Positions 1 to 9,449 of a stretch of DNA of 64,000 nt are shown in pieces. Source of the DNA: Clostridium saccharoperbutylacetonicum N1-4(HMT) (GTDB taxonomy: Bacteria > Bacillota > Clostridia > Clostridiales > Clostridiaceae). The notes beneath the pieces are model-generated. The model saw nothing but the letters and a program-made list of their open reading frames with translations, made no database searches and was not told the origin of the DNA. The number at the start of each line of letters is the position of its first letter. Within the stretch, counting starts at the first letter, position 1. The DNA lies in the NCBI RefSeq assembly GCF_000340885.1, contig NC_020291.1:4091001-4155000 (forward strand), read 5' to 3'. The translations under genes were made by a program, and so were the position numbers.

Positions 1-652
1 TAGTTCCCTTTGATATCATATTTGTTACAGTACGCGTTGTATCAAATAAAAATTCCATTGCTGGTATAGGCAATTCTTCATTTACATTCTGAGGGACAGA
101 GCTAGGTTTATTGGGATGAAGAATAACTACTGCCTTACGATTATTTAGTTCCTCTAATATAGGATCTAAACATGGATCTCCTAAATATACACCTTGCGTA
201 TTTGTTGGAAATGCAATACCATCTGCCTTTAGTACATCAAATGCATAGTTGATTTCTTCTATACTATCTTTCACATTAGGTAGAGGAAGAGATGCTATAA
301 GTCCAAATTTATTAGGATATTTTTCTACAGCTTCGGCTCCTTCCTCATTAGCTTGTCTTGCAACTCTTTTAGCAACTTCTGGATCTCCAAAATTTAAATG
401 GGGAGAAGATAAGCTTAACACTGTTGTAGTAATACCTAAATATTCCATCATTTTCAAATGACTTTCAACATCCCATTCTGGTGTTGGGAAGCCATCTGGC
501 TCCCCTTCTACTTCAAATTCTAGTAGTCTCCTATATGCTCTAGGAATATAATGAACATGCATATCTATTTTTTGAAGTTTATTTCCTTTATAATTTTTCA
601 TCATATTATCAATTTTATATCCTAATATCATGTCTTTAATTATATTCGCCAT
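1..652 (-). CDS. Amidohydrolase family 2 (ACMSD-like) metal-dependent hydrolase, partial
   Basis: Only the N-terminal 217 codons lie in the window; the gene runs off the left edge. The ATG at 652 is preceded by an AAAGGAAAAG ribosome site. The translation holds the HxH metal motif (KIDMHVHYIP, around residues 29-38) and later GDPCLDPILEELN and VVILHPNKP, typical of the TIM-barrel amidohydrolase-2 family that includes aminocarboxymuconate-semialdehyde decarboxylase. Members of the family hydrolyse or decarboxylate small ring or acid substrates; the substrate here cannot be read. It starts 41 nt after the RND pump gene, so it is probably the last gene of the efflux operon and might act on a compound the pump also handles. 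That last link is inference. Confidence 0.8.
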   Translation of the reverse strand, partial: MANIIKDMILGYKIDNMMKNYKGNKLQKIDMHVHYIPRAYRRLLEFEVEGEPDGFPTPEWDVESHLKMMEYLGITTTVLSLSSPHLNFGDPEVAKRVARQANEEGAEAVEKYPNKFGLIASLPLPNVKDSIEEINYAFDVLKADGIAFPTNTQGVYLGDPCLDPILEELNNRKAVVILHPNKPSSVPQNVNEELPIPAMEFLFDTTRTVTNMISKGT

Positions 653-693
653 AATTCTTTTCCTTTCACATTGTTAAATTAAAATATTAAATA

Positions 694-3600
694 CTACTTT
701 TTCCAGAACATCAATGCTTTAAAATTTATTTTATTAAACTTTGATTTAATATCTATTGGTTTTTCTTCTAACTTTGTGTTAACAAGTGAATATACCACTG
801 GAACAACTACAAATGTAAGGAAAGTTGCTGATCCAAGTCCAAATATTATGGTTACAGACATAGGCCCAAATAATGCACTGTGAGAAAATGCAAGAGGTAT
901 AAGCCCTGTAATTGTTGCTGTTGAACTTAATATTATAGGTCTAAATCTTTGACTTACAGCATGCAAACATGCTTCATCTATTGAAAGTCCTTCATTTCTT
1001 CCTTCAATTATATATTCCACAAGCAAAATACCGTTTCTTATAACTACTCCAATTAAACTTATTATCCCCATTACAGCAGTCAAGGATAGTTGCATATTAA
1101 ATATTCGAAGCCCTACTGTCACTCCTATTAATGATAGTGGAAGTGCACACATTATTATAAGTGGCTGCAAGAAAGATTTAAATTGAACAAATAAAATAAC
1201 ATAAATTATCAGTATACACATAGCTGCAGCTATACCAAGACTTGTGAAGTTTTTGTCTATTTGATATTTCTCACCATCATAAATAACATTTATACCATCT
1301 ATATCCATCTTATTTACTTCCGGGCTTAATGCATTTTCTACGTCAACAGCATTATATCCAGTTTTTATATCGCTATATACTGTTACAGTTTTATCTTTCT
1401 TATAATGTTTTATTTGGTCTATTTGTGAATCGAGACTTATAGTTGCTACTTCTGATAACAATACCTTATTTTTTGCAAGGCTAGATTTCACTTGTAAATT
1501 TTTCAAATCTTCAACTGATGCTGCATTACTTTTAACTAGTATATCGTAATCACTTCCATTTTTTCTGTATACAGAAGCTCCATATCCTCTTATAGCAATG
1601 CTTATCTGCTTTTCTATATCAGATTTTAATAAACCATGCTGTACTGCCTTAGTACTATCTATATTTACTTTATATTGATAAGTCTTTTTTGCTGCATCAT
1701 CTCTAACATTTGTAGTTCCTGGAATACCCTTTAATTTTTCTTGTATTTGATCTGAAGTTGCGTAAAGCTTATCTAAATCATCTCCTGTAAGTCTTATACG
1801 AACAGGTGCACCCGTTGGCATTGCTTGTTCTAATAGTTTTACTGTTGCAGTGCCTCCAGATATTTTACTATCTATTTCACTTTGTAAATACTCAGCCAAT
1901 TCTTGTCTTGTCTTAAACTTTTTAGTTTTATTTAAGTCTATATTCATCATAATTTGAGCTTTATCTTTTGCTGGTGCAAGAGGAGGTATAGTAATATAAA
2001 ATTTAGGCACAGCACCACCTATGGCTGAAGTATAACTTGTAATATCTTCATCTGATTTTACTATATCCTCAACTTGTTTTACTAACTCACTTGTGCTGTC
2101 GATATTATCTACTTTTTCATTAGCAATGTCTATATAAAGAATGTCTTTATCTGCATAAGGAAAGAACTTCGTTCCTATTGAATTTAGCAAACCTATGGAT
2201 ACGGCAAACAAACATAAACATATTGTAATAATCTTTATTTTATTCTTAAGTCCGTAAGTTAAAAGTTTATGGAAAAACCTTTTGATTTTACTTTCCTTCT
2301 CAACTGCTTTACTTTTCTTAAAAAATATAGATGCCATAGCGGGAGTTACAAACAGTGCTGATAAGTAAGAACATGCAATACATATCATTACTACCTGAGG
2401 CAAAGTTCTTAAGAATTCTCCTGCTCCTCCAGGTATATTTAAAAGCGGTGCAAAAGCACCAATAATAATCAATGTAGATGTAAATACAGGCACAAATAAT
2501 TTTTTAATACCATGAAAAGCGGCTTCATCTCCAGACATGCCTTCATCAATACCCACCTGCACAACATCGCCTATTACAATCGCATCATCTACTAATATTC
2601 CAAGAGCTATAATAAGTGCTGTGGTAGACATTTCCTGGACTTTAATACCAAGGAGATTCATAGCAATAAATGACATTGCTATAGATATAGGAATTACTGC
2701 TGATACTACCATCGCATTTCTAAATCCCATTCCTATTAAAACAGTTATAACTACAAGAATTACACCATCCCTGAGGTTCTCCATAAAGAAAGAAACTGAT
2801 TCATCTACAGCCTTAGGCTGAAAAGTAACTTGCTCTATTTTCAAATCTGGTGGTAATTGTTTTTTTATCTCATCTATTTTTTTTGTAATGTCCTTACCTA
2901 TTAAAACTATATTTTTATTATCTTGAAAGTAACCGGCAATTAATACGGAATTTTCTCCATTAGAAGTAAATTTATAATTTGAATCATCATCGTATCCCAT
3001 ATAAACCTTGGCTATATCTTTAATTCTAATAGTTTGTCCAGTGTCAGTCGAAACATTTACCACTGTATCTTCTATCTCCTTAAGAGATGTAAAGCTTCCA
3101 GGTGTCTGAACCTTTATTTTTCCAGTTTTTAAATCTAAATTTCCAGAAGGAATATCTATATTTTGAGCTTTTAATGCTCCACATATGTCTTCAAAAGAAA
3201 TTGGATATTTATTTATCTTATTTAAATCCACTTCCACTTTTACCTGATTATCTTGTTTACCCTTTATATCAAATCTTGAAATACCACTAACATTGCTTAG
3301 CTGTTTCTTTATATCATCTGCATAATTTCCCAATTGTTCATAGGAATAATTATCGCCAGATACACTTAGAATCATACCAGCAGTTTCTGTAAGATTCGTA
3401 TTTATATCACTATCTTGACAGCCATCTGGGAGATCTGCTTTTAAATCTTTTACCTTATCTCTCATATCACGCCAGGCTTTTTCTTTATCACAATCATTAG
3501 TTAAAAAAACAACAACTATTGAAGCATTATTTACAGAGTAAGACTCACAATAATCATAACCATCTATCTCTTCAACTTTTTCTTCAACTTTTTTTGAAAC

Positions 3601-3786
3601 TAAACTTTCTATATCACTAGGAGAACCTCCTGGATAAACTGTTGTAATCATTGCTGCTGGAGATGAAACATCTGGCATTTCCTGCTTAGGAACAATATAA
3701 TAGCAATAACATCCACTTAAAATAGCTATAGTTATTAAAAATAATACTATTTTTTTATTTTTTATAGCCGCTTTAATCAATCCCAT
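694..3786 (-). CDS. RND-family efflux transporter, AcrB/HAE type
   Basis: At 1030 residues this has the usual length of an AcrB-like inner-membrane proton/substrate antiporter. A first membrane helix lies near residues 11-30. A large periplasmic-type loop follows, then a helix bundle from about 335 to 500 that carries the proton-relay pair D400-D401 (GILVDDAIV). A second soluble loop and a C-terminal helix bundle complete the duplicated RND fold. It is translated 13 nt after the membrane-fusion gene and belongs to a three-gene pump operon with a TetR regulator divergent from it. Substrates are unknown. RND pumps occur in clostridia, although they are best known from Gram-negative bacteria. 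Confidence 0.95.
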   Translation of the reverse strand: MGLIKAAIKNKKIVLFLITIAILSGCYCYYIVPKQEMPDVSSPAAMITTVYPGGSPSDIESLVSKKVEEKVEEIDGYDYCESYSVNNASIVVVFLTNDCDKEKAWRDMRDKVKDLKADLPDGCQDSDINTNLTETAGMILSVSGDNYSYEQLGNYADDIKKQLSNVSGISRFDIKGKQDNQVKVEVDLNKINKYPISFEDICGALKAQNIDIPSGNLDLKTGKIKVQTPGSFTSLKEIEDTVVNVSTDTGQTIRIKDIAKVYMGYDDDSNYKFTSNGENSVLIAGYFQDNKNIVLIGKDITKKIDEIKKQLPPDLKIEQVTFQPKAVDESVSFFMENLRDGVILVVITVLIGMGFRNAMVVSAVIPISIAMSFIAMNLLGIKVQEMSTTALIIALGILVDDAIVIGDVVQVGIDEGMSGDEAAFHGIKKLFVPVFTSTLIIIGAFAPLLNIPGGAGEFLRTLPQVVMICIACSYLSALFVTPAMASIFFKKSKAVEKESKIKRFFHKLLTYGLKNKIKIITICLCLFAVSIGLLNSIGTKFFPYADKDILYIDIANEKVDNIDSTSELVKQVEDIVKSDEDITSYTSAIGGAVPKFYITIPPLAPAKDKAQIMMNIDLNKTKKFKTRQELAEYLQSEIDSKISGGTATVKLLEQAMPTGAPVRIRLTGDDLDKLYATSDQIQEKLKGIPGTTNVRDDAAKKTYQYKVNIDSTKAVQHGLLKSDIEKQISIAIRGYGASVYRKNGSDYDILVKSNAASVEDLKNLQVKSSLAKNKVLLSEVATISLDSQIDQIKHYKKDKTVTVYSDIKTGYNAVDVENALSPEVNKMDIDGINVIYDGEKYQIDKNFTSLGIAAAMCILIIYVILFVQFKSFLQPLIIMCALPLSLIGVTVGLRIFNMQLSLTAVMGIISLIGVVIRNGILLVEYIIEGRNEGLSIDEACLHAVSQRFRPIILSSTATITGLIPLAFSHSALFGPMSVTIIFGLGSATFLTFVVVPVVYSLVNTKLEEKPIDIKSKFNKINFKALMFWKK

Positions 3787-3799
3787 AATTCATCCCCCT

Positions 3800-5011
3800 T
3801 TACTCTGCTGAAACCTGATATCCAGCTTTTATATTTTTCATCCCCTCAGTTACGAGATTGTCTGCAACCTTTAATCCATCTACACATACTTCATTTTCAT
3901 TTGTATCTCCTAAAGTTACATTTTTTCTAACAGCACGTCCATCTTCCACAACATATACATAATCTTGTCCATCATTCAAAATACTGGTAATTGGAATCCA
4001 TATCCCACTCTTTTCTCCATTTTCAATATATACCTTCACTGATTGACCTATATAATATTTATTATTATCAATTGGATTTGAAATTTTAATTTCTGCACTG
4101 TAAGTTCCACTTTGTCTATCAGGTGCTTGAACCATATTTATAACTTCTCCATCAGCAGTAGCATCATCTATTTTAACTTCTGCTTTTGTTCCAACCTGTA
4201 TTTTCTTAACATCATCATCTGATAAACCTGCAGTAACAACTTGATCTTCACTTCTAATTAATACAACTGGATATCCAGCTTGTTGGAGTTCTCCTTCCTT
4301 ACAAAGAACATCTACTACATATCCATCTTCATCTGCTGTAAGTGATGCATCTTGAACCAAATTAACCTTTGAATCATAATTAGCCTTTGCCGCATTAACC
4401 CCTGCCAATGCTGCTTGTTTATCCTCTTCTCTTGCTCCATTTTTAACTTGATTTAATGTTTCCTTAGCTGCATTTAGCTGACTTTCACTACCGTCTAATT
4501 TTATCTTAATATCATTAACCTGCTGCTGTGTAGCTGCTTTTATTTGATATAAGTTAACAGTTTTATCATATAAGTCCTTACAGTAATTATATTCATCCTG
4601 AGCATTTTTCACTGCTATTTCAGCTTTATTTATATCTTCAGATTGAGCTCCATTTAAAGCTTTATCGTATTGAGCCTGTGCTGCATCCATTTGGGCCTTT
4701 GCTGCATTTTCTGCTAAATTCAAATCACTCTTATCTAAATCAACAAGACTGTCTCCTTTTTTTACATGTTGTCCTTTTATAACATATATTTTTGAAATTT
4801 TAGCTGGACTTTTAAAAGAAAGCTTTCTTACTTCACTCCCACCAGTTATACCTTGATATTCCAAATTGACTGGGTGACTTTGATTTTGAAGCTCTGCAGT
4901 TTTTACTGGATATGTTTTTGCATCAGTTTTTGCATCAGTTTTACCACTACATCCACTTAGTATTGTAAAATTAAAAAATACCAAACAAATAGCTATTATC
5001 TTTTTATTCAT
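3800..5011 (-). CDS. Efflux membrane-fusion (periplasmic adaptor-type) lipoprotein
   Basis: The 403-residue protein begins with a lipoprotein signal whose lipobox LSGC places the lipidated cysteine at position 21. It continues with a split lipoyl/beta-barrel domain around a long coiled-coil hairpin (roughly residues 90-220, rich in Ala, Lys and Gln). The C-terminal part (GQSVKVYI, GIWIPITSIL, YVYVVEDGRAVRKNVTLG) matches the HlyD/AcrA family. It should link the RND pump to the outer side of the membrane. It lies between the TolC-like and RND genes and ends 13 nt before the pump gene. A lipid anchor on the outer leaflet suits a single-membrane cell. Confidence 0.93.
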   Translation of the reverse strand: MNKKIIAICLVFFNFTILSGCSGKTDAKTDAKTYPVKTAELQNQSHPVNLEYQGITGGSEVRKLSFKSPAKISKIYVIKGQHVKKGDSLVDLDKSDLNLAENAAKAQMDAAQAQYDKALNGAQSEDINKAEIAVKNAQDEYNYCKDLYDKTVNLYQIKAATQQQVNDIKIKLDGSESQLNAAKETLNQVKNGAREEDKQAALAGVNAAKANYDSKVNLVQDASLTADEDGYVVDVLCKEGELQQAGYPVVLIRSEDQVVTAGLSDDDVKKIQVGTKAEVKIDDATADGEVINMVQAPDRQSGTYSAEIKISNPIDNNKYYIGQSVKVYIENGEKSGIWIPITSILNDGQDYVYVVEDGRAVRKNVTLGDTNENEVCVDGLKVADNLVTEGMKNIKAGYQVSAE

Positions 5012-5101
5012 ATATCCTCCTTATATTAACCACATCATATGTACAAAATAATATTATTAAGTTTATTTCCACACATAATTTTGCTTATTCAAAAAAATTT
5101 A

Positions 5102-6460
5102 TTAGTTACCTAGTATCCATGGTGTTTGAATACTATCTCTTAAGTTATTATGAGCATAAACAAGTTTTCTTAAGGCAGTATCTAATTCTTCACTAGCTAC
5201 AACTTGTTTATCATAATCATTTTGAAGCATTAATCCCATATCTACTTGTGCTTTTGCAAATCCAAGCTTTGTATTTGTTGAATTAACTTGTTCTTTTAAA
5301 TTATCTATTTTATTTTCTATATCAAGTAATGTTGAATAATTTTGTTTTAATATACTTTTTAGATTCTTTTTCGTATCGTCTAACTTAACTTTTGCTTCAT
5401 CATATTGATATTTTCCATCTAAATAACCTTCATAAGACTTGAGAGCATTATAGTATTTTAATTGATCTTTAGCATAAAGTAAGGAATCACACGCAAATTG
5501 TCCATAATTAAAATTAATATTCCCAGCCGCATCTCGTGAAAGATACTTTGTATCAGTCTGATTAGGTGCTGCTGCTGTTACTGCATCTTTATCAACATTT
5601 TCCTTTATTCCATCATCCTTTAAATTTTTAATATAGTCTTTAGTTAAATCTAATATTTTATTATCATATTCAAAATAAGCGCTGAGTTTAGAATCCACAT
5701 AATCATCAACTGAATCATATATTTTGAATTTTGTATAATCAAGATCGTAATCAAGAGTATAATCATTCTTTAAATCTAAATCAGTTAGTACTTTAAAATA
5801 ATCTTTTGCATCACTTAAGGAATTTTCCTTTGCAGTTATATCATCTTGTAATGATTTTAATTCAACTTCAGCATCAGTAACTTGATTTTCAGTTGCCATT
5901 CCTAAAGAAAGTTTTTCTTTTAAATAAACTAACTCATTCTTCTTCAGTTCCAAGTTTCTCTTAGCTTTATCTATGTCAATTTGCTTCAACAGCATATCAT
6001 TATATTTATTTGTAATATCACTGGATATTTGATCCATCATGAAATCCCTTGATTGTTTTGTCTGCTTTTCTTGCAATTCAAGTTTATCGTAAGGATAATC
6101 ATATACATCACTAGAGTAATTATCTCCTGCTATTGATTTATTAAAATCAGTGCTTTTCTCTTGAAGATCTTCTTTATTTCGATAATATGTTATTTGTGTT
6201 GCCTTTAATGCAAATTTATCATTATTACTTATTGCCGCATTTATTGCATCAGGTAGTTTTAGAACTTTCTTATTTACATCACCATGTATCCCTTGACTAA
6301 TACTTATGTTTTCTCCACTACTAGTATAATTTTGCATTTGTTTTGAGATATTTTTACTTTCGGTAGATGTAGATTCAGCTGCAAATACTGGTATAATACT
6401 ACTATTCATAATATTTACTGCAATTCCAACAGCAATCAGATTTTTTATATGTTTTCTCAT
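5102..6460 (-). CDS. TolC-family (outer-membrane efflux-like) protein
   Basis: The ATG at 6460 (452 residues) is preferred over one 18 nt upstream, because an AGAGGTGG ribosome site lies 8 nt before it. The protein has a signal peptide ending near VFAAES and then long amphipathic helices with TolC-type features (KLPDAINAAISNN, LSLGMATENQVTDAEVELKSL, a repeat of that pattern near the C-terminus). Two similar helical halves are expected for the family. It is the first gene of the RND operon. In a cell without an outer membrane it cannot form the classical exit duct, so it may span the cell wall or act as an adaptor; that is inference. It looks soluble after the signal peptide and has no cell-wall anchor motif. 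Confidence 0.82.
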   Translation of the reverse strand: MRKHIKNLIAVGIAVNIMNSSIIPVFAAESTSTESKNISKQMQNYTSSGENISISQGIHGDVNKKVLKLPDAINAAISNNDKFALKATQITYYRNKEDLQEKSTDFNKSIAGDNYSSDVYDYPYDKLELQEKQTKQSRDFMMDQISSDITNKYNDMLLKQIDIDKAKRNLELKKNELVYLKEKLSLGMATENQVTDAEVELKSLQDDITAKENSLSDAKDYFKVLTDLDLKNDYTLDYDLDYTKFKIYDSVDDYVDSKLSAYFEYDNKILDLTKDYIKNLKDDGIKENVDKDAVTAAAPNQTDTKYLSRDAAGNINFNYGQFACDSLLYAKDQLKYYNALKSYEGYLDGKYQYDEAKVKLDDTKKNLKSILKQNYSTLLDIENKIDNLKEQVNSTNTKLGFAKAQVDMGLMLQNDYDKQVVASEELDTALRKLVYAHNNLRDSIQTPWILGN

Positions 6461-6502
6461 TAATATCCACCTCTTCATTATTGAAATACTTAAAAATGTT
6501 TT

Positions 6503-6628
6503 AATCTACATATGTATAAAAACTTTACAATTGTATGATAAATACTATATACTGTTATATGAAGGTTATCAAGAAACAATAACTTTAATCTATATAGTTA
6601 GACTACAGTCTTTATCGATGTGTAGATT
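6503..6628. promoter_or_regulatory. Divergent promoter region with inverted repeat, efflux operon / TetR
   Basis: The gap between the TolC-like gene and the TetR gene holds two arms, AATCTACATATG at 6503-6514 and GATGTGTAGATT at 6617-6628. They are inverted copies of each other with two mismatches and are about 100 nt apart. They could be separated half-sites for the neighbouring regulator. This rests only on the repeat and on gene arrangement. Confidence 0.35.
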
Positions 6629-6647
6629 ATTTCATAGGAGGGACTTT

Positions 6648-7229
6648 ATGAATGATAATAAAACTCTTGATTTAAGAATACGAAGGACACATAAACTATT
6701 ATCTGAAGCCTTAATATCTTTACTTTCCGAACAAAGTTTTGATAATATTAACATTTCTGATATCTGCGATAAGGCTATGATTCATCGAACCACCTTTTAT
6801 AAGCATTTTGAAGATAAATATCATCTACTTGACTCTTTGATTAGTGAATTGGTTGAAAACTTAGAAAAGAATAGTACGGAGCAAACTCCAATTAACAATC
6901 CAAGGCAATACTATGTAAATTTATTTAAACTTCTTTTAGAACATATGCAAGAGAATGTAAAGATGTATTCTGTTGGATTACCAAATAATGGTTTTGCAAT
7001 GAAATCACTTCAAAAATCAGTAGGTGAACGCACAAAAGCAAAATTGGTAAGTAATGAAGCTAATGGCGTAATATTTTCAATTCCCATACCAATTCTTTCA
7101 GAATTTTATTCCTCCGCAATGGTTAATTTAGCTATTTGGTGGCTTGAAAATAATATGCCTCTCAGTATTGAAGAAATAGTAAAATATAGCGATATGATGA
7201 TTAATAGACTAGACATAAATGAAGAATAG
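6648..7229 (+). CDS. TetR-family transcriptional regulator of the efflux operon
   Basis: The start at 6648 gives 193 residues and follows an AGGAGGGA ribosome site; the longer frame upstream has no such site. The N-terminal helix-turn-helix (about residues 28-55: INISDICDKAMIHRTTFYKHFEDKYHLL) is the classic TetR pattern, and the C-terminal half (IPILSEFYSSAMVNLAIWWLENNMPLSIEEIV) matches the TetR_C3-like ligand domain. It is divergent from the RND pump operon, the usual position for a local repressor induced by pump substrates. The ligand is not predictable. Confidence 0.9.
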   Translation: MNDNKTLDLRIRRTHKLLSEALISLLSEQSFDNINISDICDKAMIHRTTFYKHFEDKYHLLDSLISELVENLEKNSTEQTPINNPRQYYVNLFKLLLEHMQENVKMYSVGLPNNGFAMKSLQKSVGERTKAKLVSNEANGVIFSIPIPILSEFYSSAMVNLAIWWLENNMPLSIEEIVKYSDMMINRLDINEE

Positions 7230-7255
7230 ATTGAATTATTTACATATAAAACATA

Positions 7256-7365
7256 AAAAGATATTAATAACCTTAAGTCTAATACGTTCTATGCTTGATA
7301 TAAAACATCTTTATGCTGTTCTATATCTCACATATTACATATTACTTTAAGTATATTAATATCTT
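7256..7365. repeat. Long imperfect inverted repeat after the TetR gene
   Basis: The arms at 7256-7278 and 7344-7365 (AAGATATTAATA... and ...TATTAATATCTT) pair imperfectly over about 20 bp around a 65-nt loop. The structure lies just after the TetR stop codon and before the convergent small-membrane-protein gene. It may help to end transcription, but there is no clean T-run. Confidence 0.35.
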
Positions 7366-7411
7366 TACCTATTATCTTCATCAACAATTTTTAAATTTTT
7401 AAATTACTATA

Positions 7412-7621
7412 TTATAAATTTTCATGTTTCTTTTTAAAGAAACTTAGATATATTATTTCTAAAATTCCAAGGGTATTAACAATTAATAAGACAATATACC
7501 ATATTAATTGTTTATTGCGGGCAGAGCGCCAAAGAGCTACTCCCTTCCAAATAATTGACCAACATATTAATAATAAAAGCATTAGTTTATTTGAAGTCAT
7601 AAATTGAATTATATTGCTCAT
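7412..7621 (-). CDS. Small two-helix membrane protein, DUF5652-like
   Basis: The ATG at 7621 (69 residues, MSNIIQF...) is chosen because GGAG lies 8 nt upstream; two in-frame ATGs just before it are too close to or ahead of that site. Two hydrophobic helices (LMLLLLICWSIIWKGVALW and WYIVLLIVNTLGILEIIYL) are joined by a basic loop ARNKQ, and the tail is lysine-rich. The pattern WKG-x-ALW...ARNKQ...VNTLGILEIIYL resembles the DUF5652 family, whose function is unknown. It stands alone. Confidence 0.7.
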   Translation of the reverse strand: MSNIIQFMTSNKLMLLLLICWSIIWKGVALWRSARNKQLIWYIVLLIVNTLGILEIIYLSFFKKKHENL

Positions 7622-7690
7622 TTTCATTTCTCCAATCATAATTACTTATTTATTAATATGTCATTTATACAATTAATTATTCATTTATAG

Positions 7691-8116
7691 TTAATTACCT
7701 AAATTAAGTTCGTTAGGAATTACAACCCACCCTATAGAATTGAAATTTGCATCCATTTCATGATTGTTACTTTTAGTAAAAATAAAGCCTGTTTTTATTC
7801 CAACTTCTTTTAACTTTGACAAAGAACGATCCAACATCCTTTTTTCAATTTCATTAACTCTATATTCATTATATATTGCAATATGATATATATATCCTCT
7901 AACGCCATCGCTTCCACATAATAGTGCCCCTATTACTTTTCCATCATCTGTACAAGCTACAGAACTAGCATCTGGATTTTTCTTCAAATATATTATTAAA
8001 TCACTTTTTGTAACAGAACTCTCTAAAAATGTTGTTCCAAAAATATCATTCCATAATTTGAGTACTTGATCTATATCTGACTCTTTCATAGCTTTAACTA
8101 CTATTGTATTATCCAA
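7691..8116 (-). CDS. GNAT-family N-acetyltransferase
   Basis: This 141-residue protein has the GNAT fold pattern: an N-terminal segment (VVKAMKESDIDQVLKLWND), a central strand pair (VACTDDGKVIGALLCGSDGVRGYIYHIAIYNEYR), and a C-terminal strand with FNSIGWVVIPNELN. The acetyl-CoA loop (normally Q/RxxGxG/A) is weak here and reads YRVNEIEKRML, so the start of the helix is atypical. It should transfer an acetyl group to a small amine or protein N-terminus; no substrate is visible. It is a single gene between unrelated neighbours. Confidence 0.75.
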   Translation of the reverse strand: MDNTIVVKAMKESDIDQVLKLWNDIFGTTFLESSVTKSDLIIYLKKNPDASSVACTDDGKVIGALLCGSDGVRGYIYHIAIYNEYRVNEIEKRMLDRSLSKLKEVGIKTGFIFTKSNNHEMDANFNSIGWVVIPNELNLGN

Positions 8117-8244
8117 TTACACCACCTACCCTGATTTAATTCTTTTGTAATTTATATTATATATATTACCACTGTATTGTTTTATTAGATACATAATTTG
8201 ATATATATTTTAGTTAATTTCTATTTAAAATTGTTCAACAAAAA

Positions 8245-8271
8245 AGAGTTACAAGAAAATCTCATAACTCT
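8245..8271 (-). terminator. Intrinsic terminator of the zinc-ribbon gene
   Basis: AGAGTTA (8245-8251) pairs with TAACTCT (8265-8271). Read on the minus strand the hairpin is followed by TTTTTG. It lies 15 nt after the stop codon of the gene at 8286. Confidence 0.65.
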
Positions 8272-8285
8272 AAAAATAACATGAA

Positions 8286-8441
8286 CTATCTTCTATTATT
8301 TTGTTGTTTTCTAGCTCTTCTACAATCTGGACATCTTACAGGTTCGTTATCGAATCCTTTTTCTTTGTAGAATTCTTGTTCTCCAGTTGTGAAAACAAAT
8401 TCATTTCCACAATCTTTACATACTAAAGTTTTATCTTCCAT
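8286..8441 (-). CDS. Small zinc-ribbon protein (zf-trcl-like)
   Basis: This short gene encodes 51 residues starting MEDKTLVCKDCGNEFVF and ending RRARKQQNNRR. Two CxxC knuckles (CKDC near residues 8-11, CPDC near residues 38-41) form one zinc ribbon, with a phenylalanine-rich strand between (FTTGEQEFYKEKGF) and a basic tail. This matches the probable zinc-ribbon family common in clostridia, of unknown function. An AAAGGAGGAATTTAAC ribosome site precedes the ATG at 8441. The basic tail suggests nucleic-acid binding, which is inference. Confidence 0.88.
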   Translation of the reverse strand: MEDKTLVCKDCGNEFVFTTGEQEFYKEKGFDNEPVRCPDCRRARKQQNNRR

Positions 8442-8605
8442 GTTAAATTCCTCCTTTTAAATTAAAGATTAATATCGACTCATATAATTCTCTAAAAGGA
8501 GAAATGCATAATATCTATAAAAAACCTTTTTTCTTACAAAACTAATTATAACAGCGTTTCTTTTAAAAAGCAACTATTTATTTTTATTTATTTTTATTTA
8601 TATAA

Positions 8606-9142
8606 TCACCAACATTCATAATGAATCATATCTTCAAGCTTTTTTCTTGGACGAGCTTTAGGATTTTCATTTGGGTAACCAACTGTTATAACACCAACTA
8701 CATACTTATCAGTAGGGATATTTAAGACTGGTCTAATTTCTTCTTGTGTAAATTCCGCAACCCAACAAACCCCTAATCCCAAATTATTAGCTTCTAACAA
8801 CATATATCCTACTGAAATCGAGGTATCTCTAATTATTCTTTTTAGTTCATCTTCTGGACTATTATCATCTAAATAAACGTCTTCTTCTTTTATCCTACAG
8901 CGTATATCTGCAACACATACAATGAATACTGGAGCTGTTAACATCCACTTTTGATTATGAGAAGCCTCTACTACTTTTTGTCTCATTTCTTCAGATTTTA
9001 CTATTATATAATTCCACGGCTGAGTATTATTACCTGATGGAGCAAGCCTTGCACTTTCAAGTAATTCTTTTATTTGATTATCCTCCACTGGTTTATCACT
9101 ATACTTTCTAATACTCCTACGCATTTCAATTTCTTTAATCAT
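8606..9142 (-). CDS. Nitroreductase-family FMN oxidoreductase
   Basis: The 178-residue sequence begins MIKEIEMRRSIRKYSDKPV, the standard nitroreductase N-terminus whose Arg-Arg-Ser-Ile-Arg contacts FMN phosphate. It continues with SARLAPSGNNTQPWNYIIV, and a C-terminal LGLGVCWVAEF and GVITVGYPNENPKARPRKKLED. These are the FMN and dimer contacts of small NAD(P)H-dependent nitroreductases. The physiological substrate is unknown; relatives reduce nitroaromatics, quinones or flavins. It is a lone gene and lacks the ferredoxin domain carried by the second nitroreductase at 20.7 kb. Confidence 0.92.
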   Translation of the reverse strand: MIKEIEMRRSIRKYSDKPVEDNQIKELLESARLAPSGNNTQPWNYIIVKSEEMRQKVVEASHNQKWMLTAPVFIVCVADIRCRIKEEDVYLDDNSPEDELKRIIRDTSISVGYMLLEANNLGLGVCWVAEFTQEEIRPVLNIPTDKYVVGVITVGYPNENPKARPRKKLEDMIHYECW

Positions 9143-9449
9143 CTATTGCATACCTCACTTCATGATATTTATTATTTACATAGTTTATTTTTAAGCTAAA
9201 TTCACTACATTGTTTCCCATACGAATCACCTATTGCTATATTTAATTTCGAGTATTTATATAATTAAAGCTAATATTTCTAATCAATTATAACATAAATT
9301 GTAAGCATTTCATTATTCAGTTCTTGAATAATGCAACATTCATAAAATATGTTATAATTAAGAAGTAAATTACAGTTAGAAGAAAGGGTGAACTTGATGA
9401 GTGGATTCGACTCTAATTTTTAGTAATTAAAAAAATTGAGGAGAATAGT

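Noticed and set aside
2537..2821. Open frames opposite the RND, PTS, amt and other long genes
   Set aside because: They are antisense shadows without ribosome sites or protein-like features.
9398..9430. Ten-codon leader peptide MSGFDSNFSN before the acetyltransferase gene
   Set aside because: There is a fair ribosome site, but no run of regulatory codons, no attenuator hairpin and no way to confirm it.
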